In this document: one piece after another, positions 29,601-36,387 of the stretch
Numbering within the stretch: the stretch's first letter is position 1
Layout of the letters: every line of letters starts with the position of its first letter
DNA from: Congeria kusceri
Taxonomy: Eukaryota > Mollusca > Bivalvia > Myida > Dreissenidae
Length of the DNA stretch: 64,000 nt
NCBI GenBank assembly: GCA_027627225.1
Contig: CM051034.1
Coordinates: 7,850,058-7,914,057, forward strand
Direction of reading: 5' to 3'
The notes under the pieces: model-generated
The model's input: the letters and a program-made list of their open reading frames with translations, nothing else
The model's database searches: none
Told to the model about the DNA's origin: nothing
Translations under genes and position numbers: made by a program

Positions 29601-32600
29601 CTCTGACATTGTAGTAAAGCAAAGTATTAATATATTCAACAGAGTGAATATCACAGGATAAAGTGAAGTTAGTGTATAACTAATATTCAATGCTGAAATC
29701 TTTTAACACAATATGTTGAAATATATGTTGATTCAAGTAACGTTTAATTTTGAAAACCAGGTCTCAACTTTCAAATATGAAAATAATGTTCAGGTTATCT
29801 GAAAAATAAAATGTCAATTATAAATAATTACTTGCTATTATTTTGCATACACATTGACACATGCACATACTTTGATATAGTTTCTGCAATCTAAACATCA
29901 TAATATAAACTGAAATACAAGTATACACAAAACAGCAGAAAACTGAAATATGCATACCATACAAACATAACACATGCTGATTTGTTACACTGAATAATCA
30001 TGTTACTGCTATGACAATATACACAATGTTCAAGTAACATAAATAATAAAATAAAAATCTTACAATCATGGTTCCCTAGGTAAATATTTTCCACAATGAA
30101 CACACATCATCTTATGCCAGGTTTTCTCGAACATTTCTCAAATGAAAAACTTTTTTATTTTTATTGCCATCAACATCTGATGAATATTCATTTTGTTTAC
30201 AATCTAAAACTGACTGGTTTCATATAAAAGTATGACCATTTTATATAAAATCCAAAAACCTCACTGGATGATAAACCATGGACTGTATTAGCAACACCGC
30301 CATATAGTTCCTACACAATATTCAAACACTCTGACACTTACTAAAATTAGATCTGCTACAAACAAATCAACACACTGTCACCAATTATTAATCACACTAG
30401 CACAAACATCTCTGTCAAGTGACATAAGTTTCAGTTTTCTAATCTCTCTCAGTAAACACTAAACTAACCAAAGAAATGTTAGAATAATCATAGTCTCTTT
30501 TTCTGATGAAAGACAATGACAAATATATGTAATGTTTTAACTGCATGTATTGCAGGTATTAATTTTATTTCATTGAACAGTAAGGTATATGTTTTGTTGT
30601 TGCTTAGATGTATTTGTAATGCCAATATACTCACTATTTACAACATACTATTCATCACTCTTGTGCCCATATATTGTTGTATACAAGTATAACATATCAA
30701 TCTGCAACATGAAAATACTGACTGATATATGACTAATTCTATAAATAATTCAATTAATGACACACTTTGAACTCAGAGTTATAATTCAAGGTTTATATGA
30801 AATTACACATTTAGCTAGCTCAATGTAGTAACTTTACTGAAGCACATAATCTTCATCTTGCAAAAACAAAACATAACAACAAAAAATCAGCACCAAATTA
30901 TTTTAAAAACAATGAAGTAAATATATACATTCACTTACAGCATTGCATTATTTTAAAATAATATCCTAAATGTCCGCTTTAAAATCCCAGCTTGATTAGC
31001 TTATGATTAATGATTACTTGCCAGCAGCTAATCATGCTTTAAGAACTAGTAAATCCCTTTACACTCAAGAGATCAACATGTTGGGGTCAGAATAGTCTGA
31101 CAGACTCTGGATTTCTGTCAATATAGTCTGAGAAATTCAACAACAAAGCTATTAAAACATAAGATTAACTATGAGGCATGCTGGGTAAATGACAAAAAGA
31201 ACACCACGTATTCAGATTATGATGGAATTTTCTGTTGAAAACAAATTATTAAAGGGACCTGGTGTTGAACATGTTTATCCTTCATTCAATCCCTTACCTT
31301 TAGTGGTTGCATGAACATTAGCTAGGTATAACTTTGGTATCCCAGAAGGACCAATGTAAATCAGACACAGAATTGTTTCTGACCTTAACTAACATTAGGT
31401 GTATAATAAAATATATTATTTCTATAAATCTTATTTCAATGGTATATTTTGCCAAATATTTTACTAAATACAACTTTCATATGCGTCTCCCAACACACAA
31501 AATTGACAGGTTTGTAAGAATGAAAACAACCAAAACATAACTAAAACAATCAAACAGGCATTAATGATGTATCAATAAAATCATCCATGCTACATAACAC
31601 TAATGACAGTCACTAACAACTGTAATCACACATTTTAGAACCAAGCAACATATAATATCACTCGCATTCCATTCTTGTTAATTGCTGGTACATAGGCAGT
31701 AGCTGCACATCCACTCAACATGCATGGTTACCTTGGCAACCAGACCCAGCTCTGCGGCCTCCCTGTCAGAAATCACGTCTTTGGATTCCCGAATCTTCCG
31801 CTGCAGACGTACAATCTGTTTCCGCAGTTTATCGCAGTCTGCATTGCCCTCCTCCACTCTGTCCCGCAGTACCGACTCACCCAACTCCAACTCCATGATG
31901 TGTTTCTCTGCCAGTTTCAACCGGTCTCTGTACTGCTTCTCCCCAGCCTCGGCATTCTGAATTCTCTCACGCAGGTGCTCGCATGTTTCGCGAAGCTCTG
32001 TTACTCTTGGTTCCTCAGTGTCAGATCCATCTGAGTCAGTATGACCTTTCTGCGTCAACTCAAACTTCAGAACGTCGTTCTCATCTTTCAAGTCTTGGAT
32101 CTGCCGCCGAAGAGTTTCCACCTCGCTCGACATGCTGTCGTTGTTCTGGGACTGAGCTCGTACTGACGGCAGACTGCTGGTTCTAAGCTGTCTGCCTGTG
32201 TGTGTTTCAGCCACTGTTACTGGTGTTACATAGTCAGTAGCGTATACCTGACTATCGAAACTCTTATCTGACTCAGTTGAAACTGTTCTGCTTCGTGTCG
32301 ACACTTGATCCCCGGTCCTGTCCACAGAAGCAGGTTTCAAGCGAGCAAGATGGTCGTCGTGATGACCTGCGTGTGACGTCGGTGACATGGGACGACCACA
32401 TGGCCTCTCCCAGGATTCTGCTCGCTCCAGTGAACGGTCCCGAACATGGTGGTGTCCCACCTCCGCAAGCCGCAGTCTGTTACTTATGTCACTCTCCCCC
32501 TTGCTTGGCTAAGAGCATAAATGTTCAATGGTCGAGTAATAAAACCTTAACAAATCGGAATGGCAACAAACAACTAGTTAACAAATCAGACAGTTTTAAA

Positions 32601-35600
32601 TCAATGTCTGTGAAAGAAAATATGCAAAATTGTATTGTATAAGACTTATAATAATTAATGTGAGATTCATCACTCGCATAGCAAAACTGGTAAACAGTGA
32701 CTGATCTAATATTTAATGCTATCCTGAGTGACAACAGGTACCAATCAGAATACTGGTCTTTCTGTGACACAATAATATAGAACATCATGATAAGTCAGTC
32801 TGATGCAATGCTTTTTAACCTCGAAAAGTTCGAACACATATTTGCTAAAAAGAAAATACATTAAATGTTCAAATACTTATGAGAAGAAAGATTAAAATAG
32901 AGTGGAGACTGGTTTTCTCATAAAATAGCCAAACACAATTAGATTGGTATAAAACTGATAAATATATATTGAAAATGTATTATAAAAATAGTATAAAACA
33001 ATATTTTGTAAATAAAATTATCTTTTAAATCAATTTTCCACAGCAAGGAAATGTTAATGTTTAAATGTGAAAAAAAAAGTCAATTTAAATAAAGAAGTGC
33101 AGGACAAGCCCAGTCCCAATCCTGTCCCTTCTCCTGTGATCTCAATGACACAACCTTGACAGAAAAGTACATCCCAAGTGGACCAGTAAAGACCCTCAAT
33201 GCCAATTCTTTCATCTTGAATTTATTGATTCATCTTGATTGCCAGCAGTTCTTTGCTTTCATCCCTGCTCAGAATTTGTCACTTAATACACACCGCCCAA
33301 AACCCTACCCCACCTCATCTAGCGTTATCTCTATGACATACCCACCATCCGACCCCCCAGTCGCTTTAAACCTAACACCCACCCCACCCAACCCCTCTAC
33401 TATGACAACTCACCTTCACTGCGAGAAGCTCCTCCCTCTCGTCCCTGGTGAGGGCGAGCTCCTGTGTGTCGAGGCGGTCCCTGCAGCGCGCCAGTCTGTC
33501 TGTGAGGCGGGCATTCTCCTGCTGCAGGGCCCCTATCTGACCCCTCAACCCTTGCATGGCCTTCTCCACATCATGGGCAGAGTGCAGCTGCTGCAGTGGA
33601 CAGGAACGTTTGTGTGGACTTTATCATAAACTCTTACATTCTTCTTCATATTGTCAAAGAACTTTATGTCTGCTTGAAATAGTACTGCCAGATACACAAC
33701 ATTTCCATATGGGAAAAAATTATTGAACCTTCACCCTTCACACAATCAAAATGGGTCCAATTATTGAACATAACAGGCAATCAAATGTGGCCATTTTTTA
33801 ACTTTCAGAAAAAAAAAAGATTTTACAACATAAATTCAACAAATGAAACATTGGCTACTTAATGCAAGGAGTTACATTCTCTAAGAATATGTCATATTTA
33901 AGTCTGCTTCCAATATGGAGTTACATTCTCTTAGAATATGTCATATTTAAGTCTGCTTCCAATATGGAGTTACATTCCCTGAGTATATGTCATATGTAAG
34001 TCTGCTTCCAATATGGAGTTACATTCTCTTAGAATATGTCATATGTCAGTCTGCTTCCAATATGGAGTTACATTCTCTTAGAATATGTCATATGAAAGTC
34101 TGCTTCCAATATGGAGTTACATTCACTTACAATTTGTCATATGTAAGTCTGCTTCCAATATGGAGTTACATTCTCTTAGAATATGTCATATGTAAGTCTG
34201 CTTCCAATATGGAGTTACAATCTCTTAGAATTTATCATATGCAAGTCTGCTTCCAATATGGAGTTACATTCTCTTAGAATATGTCATATGTAAGTCTGCT
34301 TCCAATATGGAATTACATTCTCTAACAATTTGTCATATTTAAGTCTGCTTCCAATATGGAGTTACATTCTCTAAGAATTTGTCATATTTAAGTCTGCTGC
34401 CAACATGGAGTTTCATGCTCTAAGAATTTGTCACATTTAAGTCTGCTTCCAATATGGAGTTTCTTTCTCTTAGAATTTGTCACATTTATGTCTGCTTCCA
34501 ATATGGAGTTTCTTTCTCTTAGAATTTCTTACATTTAAGTCTGCTTCCAATATGGAGTTTCATTCTCTTAGAATTTCTCACATTTAAGTCTGCTTCCTAT
34601 ATGGAGTTACATTCTCTAAGAATATGTCATATTTAAGTGTGCTTCCAATATGGAGTTACATTCTCTAAGAATATGTCATATTTAAGTGTGCTTCAAATAT
34701 GCACTTACATTCTCTAAGAATATGTCATATTTAAGTCTGCTTCCAATATGGAGTTACATTCTCTAAAAATATGTCATATTTAAGTCTGCTTCCAATATGG
34801 AGTTAAATTCTCTAAGAATATGTCATATTTAAGTCTGCTTCCAATATGGAGTTACATTCTCTAAGAATATGTCATATTTAAGTCTGCTTCCAATATGGAG
34901 TTAAATTCTCTAAGAATTTGTCATATTTAAGTCTGCTTCCAATATGGAGTTACATTCTCTTAGAATTTGTCATATTTAAGTCTGCTTCCAATAAGGAGTT
35001 TCATTCTCTTAGAATTGTCATATTTAAGTCTGCTTCGAATAAGCGTGTTACATTCTCTTTCACAGCATTTGTCATAGTTACATCTGCTTATGAACACCAA
35101 AGACAAAATATTTCAGTAATGATTGAACATACAATTGGAATTCCATAAACATGTAACTAAACTTAACTACTGACATGTTATCATTATGAATAGCTTATCT
35201 TGTCTGCGAATACAGGGGACTTCTAGAATAAATACACATCCTGTCGCTAACAGGCGTTTTTCACTTCCTTTTTTGCATTTCAAACCTTTTCATCAACTAA
35301 GCCTTAATTTTGACTATTTAATTTTTACTGTCAAGTTGCGATGCAAGTAATAATGACAGAATGGGCAGAATGGTCCAAGATGCTGATAATCTGATAGAAA
35401 ATCACCGATGCCTAAGGACATGGATGTCTTGGTGACATAATTATATCCTTTTATATTAAATCATCCCACATACCTGTCCCGCTTGTTTGAGCTGCTGTAT
35501 GACATCATAGACCTCTGACCCGTGACCTTGCAGCAGATTGGTCAGCTTCCCCTCGAGGCTCTCAACGATTGCTCGATACTGGTCCGGGTTCACCGACCCC

Positions 35601-36387
35601 ATTTCCCCGTGGCTACAGTGCTCCGTCTGCTGGTACTGGTCTCGTACTGGTACACGCTCCACTGCTATATCCTAAACAGCAGACAGAAAAGTAAGAACTA
35701 GTTTCTTCTTGTATCAAAGGGCCAATTCTAGATTTCTGATTTTCAAATTCGGAAAAGAAAAATAAATTAACCACTTCATAGAAAATTAACATTAAAATAT
35801 TTGGATGGGCATGTCATTTAGATAATACCAGGGCTGGAAAATAGACATTGATTGTACATTGATCGGATATGCACTCATATAGCAGGACTGGAAAATAGAC
35901 ATTGAATGTACATTGATCAGATATGCACACATGTCGATGCTAACATGTTCTGCACAAGTAATAACATGGCAATCAAAAAATTGTTTCCATGTAGAATATA
36001 AATGTATGTATCTCATCATCCATCATATCTCCACAGACAATCTTGAAATGTAAGTGTGTGTGTTGTGTATTTACAACATCCCAAGCATAATGTTAAATCC
36101 TATCAATGCATGATAAGCCCACTGCATGCTGGCCACTGGTCACTGTCAGTTGTTAGTTAGCAGTTATAAACATACACACTTAATGTGTCTCTCTTACATG
36201 AACCCACCCACAAACACAACAGTGAGTATGTACCATCTTAATTCTTATGAAGTGGAAATCTGTGAAAAGTCAGGACTACCTTTGTTGTTGTGTCTGCAGA
36301 AGTCTGATGTTCCTGATCTGTAGATTTATCACCATAGCAACCACTACTGTCTGTGTTGGTAGAGGCATCTTCTGTTTCTAAGTCATT
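10..36387 (-). CDS. Long coiled-coil protein gene (20 visible exons, partial at both ends)
   Basis: Gene-level entry. Twenty minus-strand exons have canonical GT donors and AG acceptors, and their phases agree at all 19 joins, giving 7713 nt or 2571 codons without a stop. Visible residues 1-100 are acidic and polar. Residues 103-161 form a coiled coil. Residues 162-420 start as a Ser/His/Arg-rich linker and become coiled coil. Residues 421-1545, one exon, are almost continuous coiled coil rich in Glu, Lys and Leu. Residues 1546-2139 are further coiled coil broken by a Pro/Asp linker. The rest is mixed linker and short coils. I see no signal peptide, membrane segment or enzymatic motif. Length and composition suggest a scaffold or tether of the cytoskeletal, centrosomal or Golgi type, which is inference only. 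I do not recognise the orthologue. Start codon, stop codon and promoter are not seen. Confidence 0.93.
501..596 (-). CDS. Visible exon 19 (96 nt, phase 0-0), coiled coil
   Basis: Acceptor TGCGTTTCAG, donor AAG|GTAACA. 32 residues with heptads: INRLEKDLEEKTRLFHQLEA, ending VQEIIALK. Confidence 0.88.
700..1173. repeat. About 37-38 bp tandem array with CTATAAATAG motifs
   Basis: About 13 units of the form CTATAAATAGAACACAATGT followed by ACCAGGTACATCTCCAAC. About ten units keep an exact CTATAAATAG, which fits both the MEF2 consensus YTAWWWWTAR and a TATA box. TGTACC-A-GGTACA is a palindrome in most units. One unit is shortened to about 29 bp. It lies in the intron between visible exons 18 and 19. 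Confidence 0.95.
1544..1585 (-). CDS. Visible exon 18 (candidate 42-nt microexon, phase 0-0)
   Basis: Acceptor TTTCTGTCCCCAG, a strong match, and donor AAG|GTGAGA. It encodes ALLRTRPAYRRKMK in the frame required by both neighbours. It is short and basic without heptads, so it may be an alternative cassette or a false call. The reading frame holds with or without it. Confidence 0.55.
2125..2253 (-). CDS. Visible exon 17 (129 nt, phase 0-0)
   Basis: Acceptor CATTTTAG, donor GAG|GTGAGA. 43 residues: TRESDSAREMASEFDLNSW, then a charged helix (KLGLAEKDNKHAKDE). Confidence 0.88.
2314..2556. mobile_element. Double-hairpin MITE
   Basis: The termini CGTGGGAAAACCGGACTTAA and TTAAGTCCGGTTTTCCCACG are perfect inverted repeats that extend inwards to the CATG of GCATGTG/CACATGC. 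Inside are two separate hairpins, each of the form CGGATTAGCCTGTG...CACAGGCTAATCCG, at about 2355-2394 and 2475-2516. No coding capacity. It resembles hairpin repeats I recall from Dreissena. Confidence 0.9.
2643..2766. repeat. (TAG)n/(TGG)n trinucleotide microsatellite
   Basis: About 41 trinucleotides: TAG runs at both ends and a TGG-rich centre. The poly-Pro, poly-Leu, poly-His and poly-Tyr frames opposite it are artefacts of the repeat. Confidence 0.97.
3044..3488. mobile_element. MITE-like element with inverted repeats of about 45 bp
   Basis: The left arm ATTATGTGAAGTTAGAATAA, then GACATCAAACATAGAAT, matches the reverse complement of the right arm near 3446-3488 with about three mismatches. 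The inside is AT-rich with no convincing gene. It lies in the intron between visible exons 16 and 17. Confidence 0.7.
3814..3975 (-). CDS. Visible exon 16 (162 nt, phase 0-0)
   Basis: The acceptor ATTTTCATTTTAATAG follows a long pyrimidine run; the donor is TCA|GTACGT. 54 residues: MLYRKLDSSHIHGTSAPSFV, a Ser/Thr-rich linker, then RERIQHIEKQLS. A nearer acceptor (TACAG, 11 bases on) would give the wrong phase after visible exon 15, so the upstream one is chosen. The leading Met is internal. Confidence 0.82.
4491..5015 (-). CDS. Visible exon 15 (525 nt, phase 0-0), low-complexity region
   Basis: Acceptor CGGTTGCAG, donor GAG|GTATGT. 175 residues: TSTGGVQTTRPPGQKLSRDH, a short helical part (HEIEARMEAAGRGGERWVRV), then a Ser/His/Asn/Gln-rich segment (QDRSRQHQNRSHGNDEELEV) and an acidic end (VDTVQDSFDDIKDQNKE). 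Probably mostly disordered. Confidence 0.88.
5428..5486 (-). CDS. Visible exon 14 (59 nt, phase 1-0)
   Basis: Acceptor TCTGTTGCAG, donor CGG|GTACAC. It begins with GA, completing Gly, then PQPGSGVSPREVVQETITR. Only this frame agrees with the exons on both sides; one of the other two frames contains a stop. Confidence 0.78.
5608..5873 (-). mobile_element. tRNA-derived SINE, family 1 copy 1
   Basis: On the minus strand the head reads GGCTGTCCGGCTAGCGCAGT with an A box (TAGCGCAGTGGTTGGTAC) and a B box (GGGTTCGCTTCCC), as in a tRNA-derived pol III promoter. The body contains CCCCCCACAGCACAAGGCCA and TAGCTGGAAATTGCAGC, also found in the copy near 44.1 kb. It is not a functional tRNA gene, as the cloverleaf is not closed. 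Confidence 0.85.
5907..5955 (-). CDS. Visible exon 13 (49 nt, phase 0-1)
   Basis: Acceptor CCTTTTTCAG, donor GACG|GTAGGT. It encodes TLQNQPTGQWSTKGPD plus the first base of a Gly codon finished by the next exon. It has no coiled-coil character and looks like a linker. Its start lies 34 bp from the 5' head of a tRNA-derived SINE. Confidence 0.75.
6379..6450 (-). CDS. Visible exon 12 (72 nt, phase 0-0)
   Basis: Acceptor TGTTCTGCAG, donor AAG|GTAGGG. 24 residues with heptads: DVCGHEVEIEVLRKRL then HEANMAVK. A short exon, supported by good borders on both sides and by the phase. Confidence 0.85.
7135..7296 (-). CDS. Visible exon 11 (162 nt, phase 0-0)
   Basis: Acceptor TCTGTGCAG, donor AAA|GTAGGT. 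54 residues: EFNRFPGHVSIPQAEYQILQ leading into a helix (LEQADRLNSLLQGTIAQL). One of three exons of exactly 162 nt in the gene; their sequences are not obviously related. Confidence 0.9.
7690..8896. mobile_element. Family A element, copy 1, left part
   Basis: It starts AAGAGGGCTATGATGGCCCA and continues with units of about 150 bp containing AGGGCAATAACTCTGGTGTT or close variants. It is broken at about 8896 by the family B element and resumes at about 13332. The structure (conserved left end, tandem core, hairpin right end) resembles the pearl or Helentron-associated elements of bivalves. Confidence 0.85.
8988..12129 (+). mobile_element. 3142-bp DNA transposon with TTAA target duplication
   Basis: Direct TTAA copies flank the insert at 8984-8987 and 12130-12133. 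Its ends are inverted repeats: GGTTTCACACACTAATG at the left and CATTAGTGTGTGACTACC at the right, about 17 bp with one indel. The uninterrupted family B copies have a single TTAA at the same point. TTAA duplication is known for piggyBac, Kolobok and Sola3. The GGT terminus is unlike the CCY start of piggyBac, so Kolobok or Sola3 seems more likely, which is inference. No transposase domain is recognised, so it may be non-autonomous or decayed. Confidence 0.88.
9519..10394 (+). CDS. Candidate spliced ORF inside the TTAA transposon
   Basis: An open frame runs through 9519-9696 and ends at a possible donor GCAG|GTTTGT. A good acceptor, TTTGTATTTGCAG, ends at 10053, and joining there keeps the frame open to the stop at 10394. 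The two parts read SREDWLDICTTLHA and then SWLRFPDVTSMATFITYPRQ, with a hydrophobic C-terminus. There is no ATG in the first part, so an upstream exon is needed; ATGGCGGCGCCCATGATCG at 9252 is a possible 5' exon. AATAAA follows at about 11910. I do not recognise a domain, and chance open frames remain possible. Confidence 0.35.
13332..13748. mobile_element. Family A element, copy 1, right part with terminal hairpin
   Basis: It resumes the family A core (CTATCCTGAATAATGTCCAT) exactly where the left part stopped. It ends in the hairpin at 13717-13748: AGCTCACTGAGCA, loop, TGCTCAGGTGAGCT. Confidence 0.85.
13782..13937 (-). CDS. Visible exon 10 (156 nt, phase 0-0)
   Basis: Acceptor AATTTGCAG, donor GAG|GTAAAG. 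52 residues: TLDSSQIRSGSMKLPRTLEE, then a coiled coil (IIVLQASLAEFQSRLQ), then a polar end. Its donor lies 34 bp from the right hairpin end of the family A element. Confidence 0.88.
13938..15225. other. Intron sequence, little to report
   Basis: AT-rich intron. It holds a weak duplication of a segment with GTTGGTACAG near 14020 and 14227, and a 23-bp direct repeat (ATGGACATCACATGTTGAAT and following bases) at 14430-14480. No gene or element ends were recognised. Confidence 0.6.
15226..16137 (-). CDS. Visible exon 9 (912 nt, phase 0-0), coiled coil
   Basis: Acceptor TTCTGCAG, donor CAG|GTATGT. 304 residues of regular coiled coil starting VTDLELDREELHEIARKD. Blocks opening with a hydrophobic residue and xLE (IRDLEILEERL, VKNLETEKSAF, LKELESAETDL, VVELEHVNFDL) are spaced 14, 21 or 28 residues apart, without the 18-residue stutters seen in the giant exon. 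Long plus-strand open frames opposite this exon are shadows of its GC-rich codons. Confidence 0.96.
16524..16857 (-). CDS. Visible exon 8 (334 nt, phase 2-0), linker with internal repeat
   Basis: Acceptor TTTGTACAG, donor CAG|GTACAT. It starts with the last base of a Lys codon and then YQTLEHREIGVQ. The middle holds two copies of a LQNL..S.TI.(I/V)..PP motif (LEPSKTINIDVPP and LGQSETIHVNIPP). An acidic segment SDDSDTGYFGYPES follows, and the exon ends as coiled coil (LRLRIRELEKLEMHLKQQ). An acceptor six bases later is possible but would break the phase with visible exon 7. Confidence 0.9.
17160..18864. mobile_element. Family C element (left part) with TGACCTTGA array
   Basis: Units of about 140 bp read GGTGACCTTGACCCCACCCA, then CCATATGCAATCCCAAG and TGAAGTTTCATTAAAATATC. 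There are about eight units from 17.4 to 18.5 kb. From 18.5 kb a different unit of about 175 bp follows (TTTCAGAAATCTTCAAAGTC). It is interrupted by family A at 18883 and resumes near 19981. Confidence 0.85.
18883..19980. mobile_element. Family A element, copy 2, inside family C
   Basis: It starts AAGAGAGCCATGATGGCC and has the same core as copy 1, up to GGAGAGGTCCCCAATACC. The terminal hairpin of copies 1 and 3 is missing, so the right end is truncated. Confidence 0.82.
19981..20185. mobile_element. Family C element, right part with terminal hairpin
   Basis: It resumes the 175-bp unit (CATTGAAGGGGAACCTCC), then a GGAC-rich run and the hairpin at 20154-20181: TGCTCCCCTGAAAA paired with TTTTTCGGGGAGCA. 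Confidence 0.82.
20186..20990. other. AT-rich intron sequence, nothing recognised
   Basis: No element ends, exon borders or tandem structure seen. Confidence 0.55.
20997..21900. repeat. 83-bp tandem array, about 11 units
   Basis: The unit contains CAGCCAATATGGACAGTGTA, CACCTATAGACATTTCACTC and GAATCTGCCAATCAGTAACT. Each unit has two CCAAT motifs, and ACTCTATAGTGT forms a weak palindrome. Units differ by a few bases each. Confidence 0.95.
21901..22844. other. AT-rich intron sequence, nothing recognised
   Basis: Only a small direct repeat (TAGATGTTGTTACTGCAATAC, twice near 22170-22210, quoted here in part) was noticed. Confidence 0.5.
22845..23163. repeat. 47-bp tandem array, about 7 units
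   Basis: The unit is TTACTGGTGAAACCTGATAA followed by AATGCCCTTAGAAATATTGC and ATGATTG. Units are almost identical; a GAAACC to GAAGCC change divides the first from the later units. Confidence 0.96.
23664..24152. mobile_element. Family B element, copy 2
   Basis: A short copy with both ends (ACAAGAGCTGTCAGAGGACA at the left, hairpin with TTCTTCGAATAGTCGAGCT at the right) and one to two core units. It carries the empty TTAA site (ACATTTGTTAAAATACGAAA) that is filled in copy 1. Confidence 0.88.
24607..24750. repeat. 29-bp tandem array, 4-5 units
   Basis: The unit is GTGCCATTTTGCCTACGCAC followed by AAGTGAGAA; the first unit is shortened. It ends about 80 bp before visible exon 7. Confidence 0.93.
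24832..24942 (-). CDS. Visible exon 7 (111 nt, phase 2-2)
   Basis: Acceptor TTTCTCAG, donor CTCAA|GTATGT. It encodes LSLAESEVAMEMLSAESAEK followed by VQQLQAQLHVLAKISL, a coiled coil. It begins with one base completing Arg and ends with AA, completed to Lys by the next exon. It is the only symmetric exon of the gene not in phase 0. Confidence 0.88.
25300..25615. repeat. Degenerate tandem repeat with ATTGTCATCAATTATGTAAA
   Basis: Four to five diverged units of about 70 bp, with a possible higher-order period near 170 bp. Strongly AT-rich. Confidence 0.6.
25653..25759 (-). CDS. Visible exon 6 (107 nt, phase 0-2)
   Basis: Acceptor TTGCCCAG, donor CTCAG|GTACGG. It encodes 35 codons plus two bases: ESEDGDVQTVFTVLLEGV, then a helix ending LQDSEQTL. 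The split codon AG|A gives Arg with the next exon, and that match of phases supports both borders. Confidence 0.88.
26102..29476 (-). CDS. Visible exon 5: giant 3375-nt coiled-coil exon (phase 0-0)
   Basis: Acceptor CACATTTCAG, donor TTG|GTGAGT. A single open exon of 1125 residues, nearly all Glu/Lys/Leu-rich heptads starting LKYMEEAEAELSQKV. Blocks begin with I/V-x-x-L-E and are mostly 14, 21 or 28 residues apart, as expected for heptads. At least two neighbouring blocks near exon residue 340 are 18 residues (IEELENRETSLTIRFSQR and the next), which fits 7+11 stutters. A basic cluster KRHEKKRKRSER near the middle could be a nuclear localisation signal. Near the end, acidic and Ser-rich linkers (SLNDIEKSGSEDGMDSDNQS) break the helix. 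Myosin-tail-like or golgin-like similarity in a search would be compositional and is not evidence of orthology. Confidence 0.97.
29477..31731. other. 2.25-kb intron, nothing recognised
   Basis: AT-rich, with no tandem array, element ends or exon-like borders. Comparatively free of repeats for this window. Confidence 0.6.
31732..32508 (-). CDS. Visible exon 4 (777 nt, phase 0-0), linker then coiled coil
   Basis: Acceptor ATGCTCTTAG, donor AAG|GTAACC. It encodes 259 residues. The first 120 or so are a low-complexity linker rich in His, Arg, Ser and Pro (GHHHVRDRSLERAESWERP) with many possible phosphorylation sites. Then a coiled coil starts at SSEVETLRRQIQDLKDENDV. It is interrupted by the acidic stretch TDSDGSDTEEP and runs on to the exon end. 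The acceptor was placed just after the in-frame TAG that closes the frame upstream. Confidence 0.93.
32509..33413. other. Intron sequence, nothing recognised
   Basis: AT-rich to 33.1 kb, then a C-rich, Pro-codon-rich stretch (ACCCACCCCACCCAACCCC) next to visible exon 3. No exon borders seen. Confidence 0.55.
33414..33590 (-). CDS. Visible exon 3 (177 nt, phase 0-0), coiled coil
   Basis: Acceptor TCCACTGCAG, donor AAG|GTGAGT. It encodes 59 residues with clear heptads, for example LRGQIGALQQENARLTDRLA, and ends EEREELLAVK-like (DEREELLAVK). It continues the helix begun in visible exon 2. Confidence 0.92.
33867..35060. repeat. 49-bp tandem array, about 24 units
   Basis: The unit is GTCTGCTTCCAATATGGAGT, TACATTCTCTAAGAATATGT, CATATTTAA. 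The period was measured as 49 between successive units at 33902, 33951 and 34000. The units near 34380-34600 have diverged together (GTTTCTTTCTCTTAGAATTT). Confidence 0.96.
35474..35671 (-). CDS. Visible exon 2 (198 nt, phase 0-0)
   Basis: Acceptor CTGTTTAG, donor CAG|GTATGT. It encodes 66 residues: a polar start (DIAVERVPVRDQYQQ) and then a helix-forming stretch ending DVIQQLKQAGQ, which opens the first coiled coil. The exon is GC-richer than its flanks. Confidence 0.88.
35820..35935. repeat. Direct duplication of about 55 bp
   Basis: CTGGAAAATAGACATTGA and TGTACATTGATC occur twice with few differences, in the intron between visible exons 1 and 2. Confidence 0.8.
36280..36387 (-). CDS. Visible exon 1 (108 nt, phase 0-0)
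   Basis: The acceptor is preceded by TTTCTGTTTTAG and the donor is AAG|GTAGTC. The exon encodes 36 residues beginning NDLETEDASTNTDSSG, acidic and rich in Thr and Ser, with no coiled-coil pattern. It has no ATG, so at least one more 5' exon must exist upstream (higher coordinates). It is probably part of a disordered N-terminal region. Confidence 0.8.

Noticed and set aside
33987..35148. Repetitive protein frames (MSYVSLLPIWSYILLEYVI type)
   Set aside because: The 49-bp period is not a multiple of 3. The frames are by-products of the tandem array and have no flanking coding structure.
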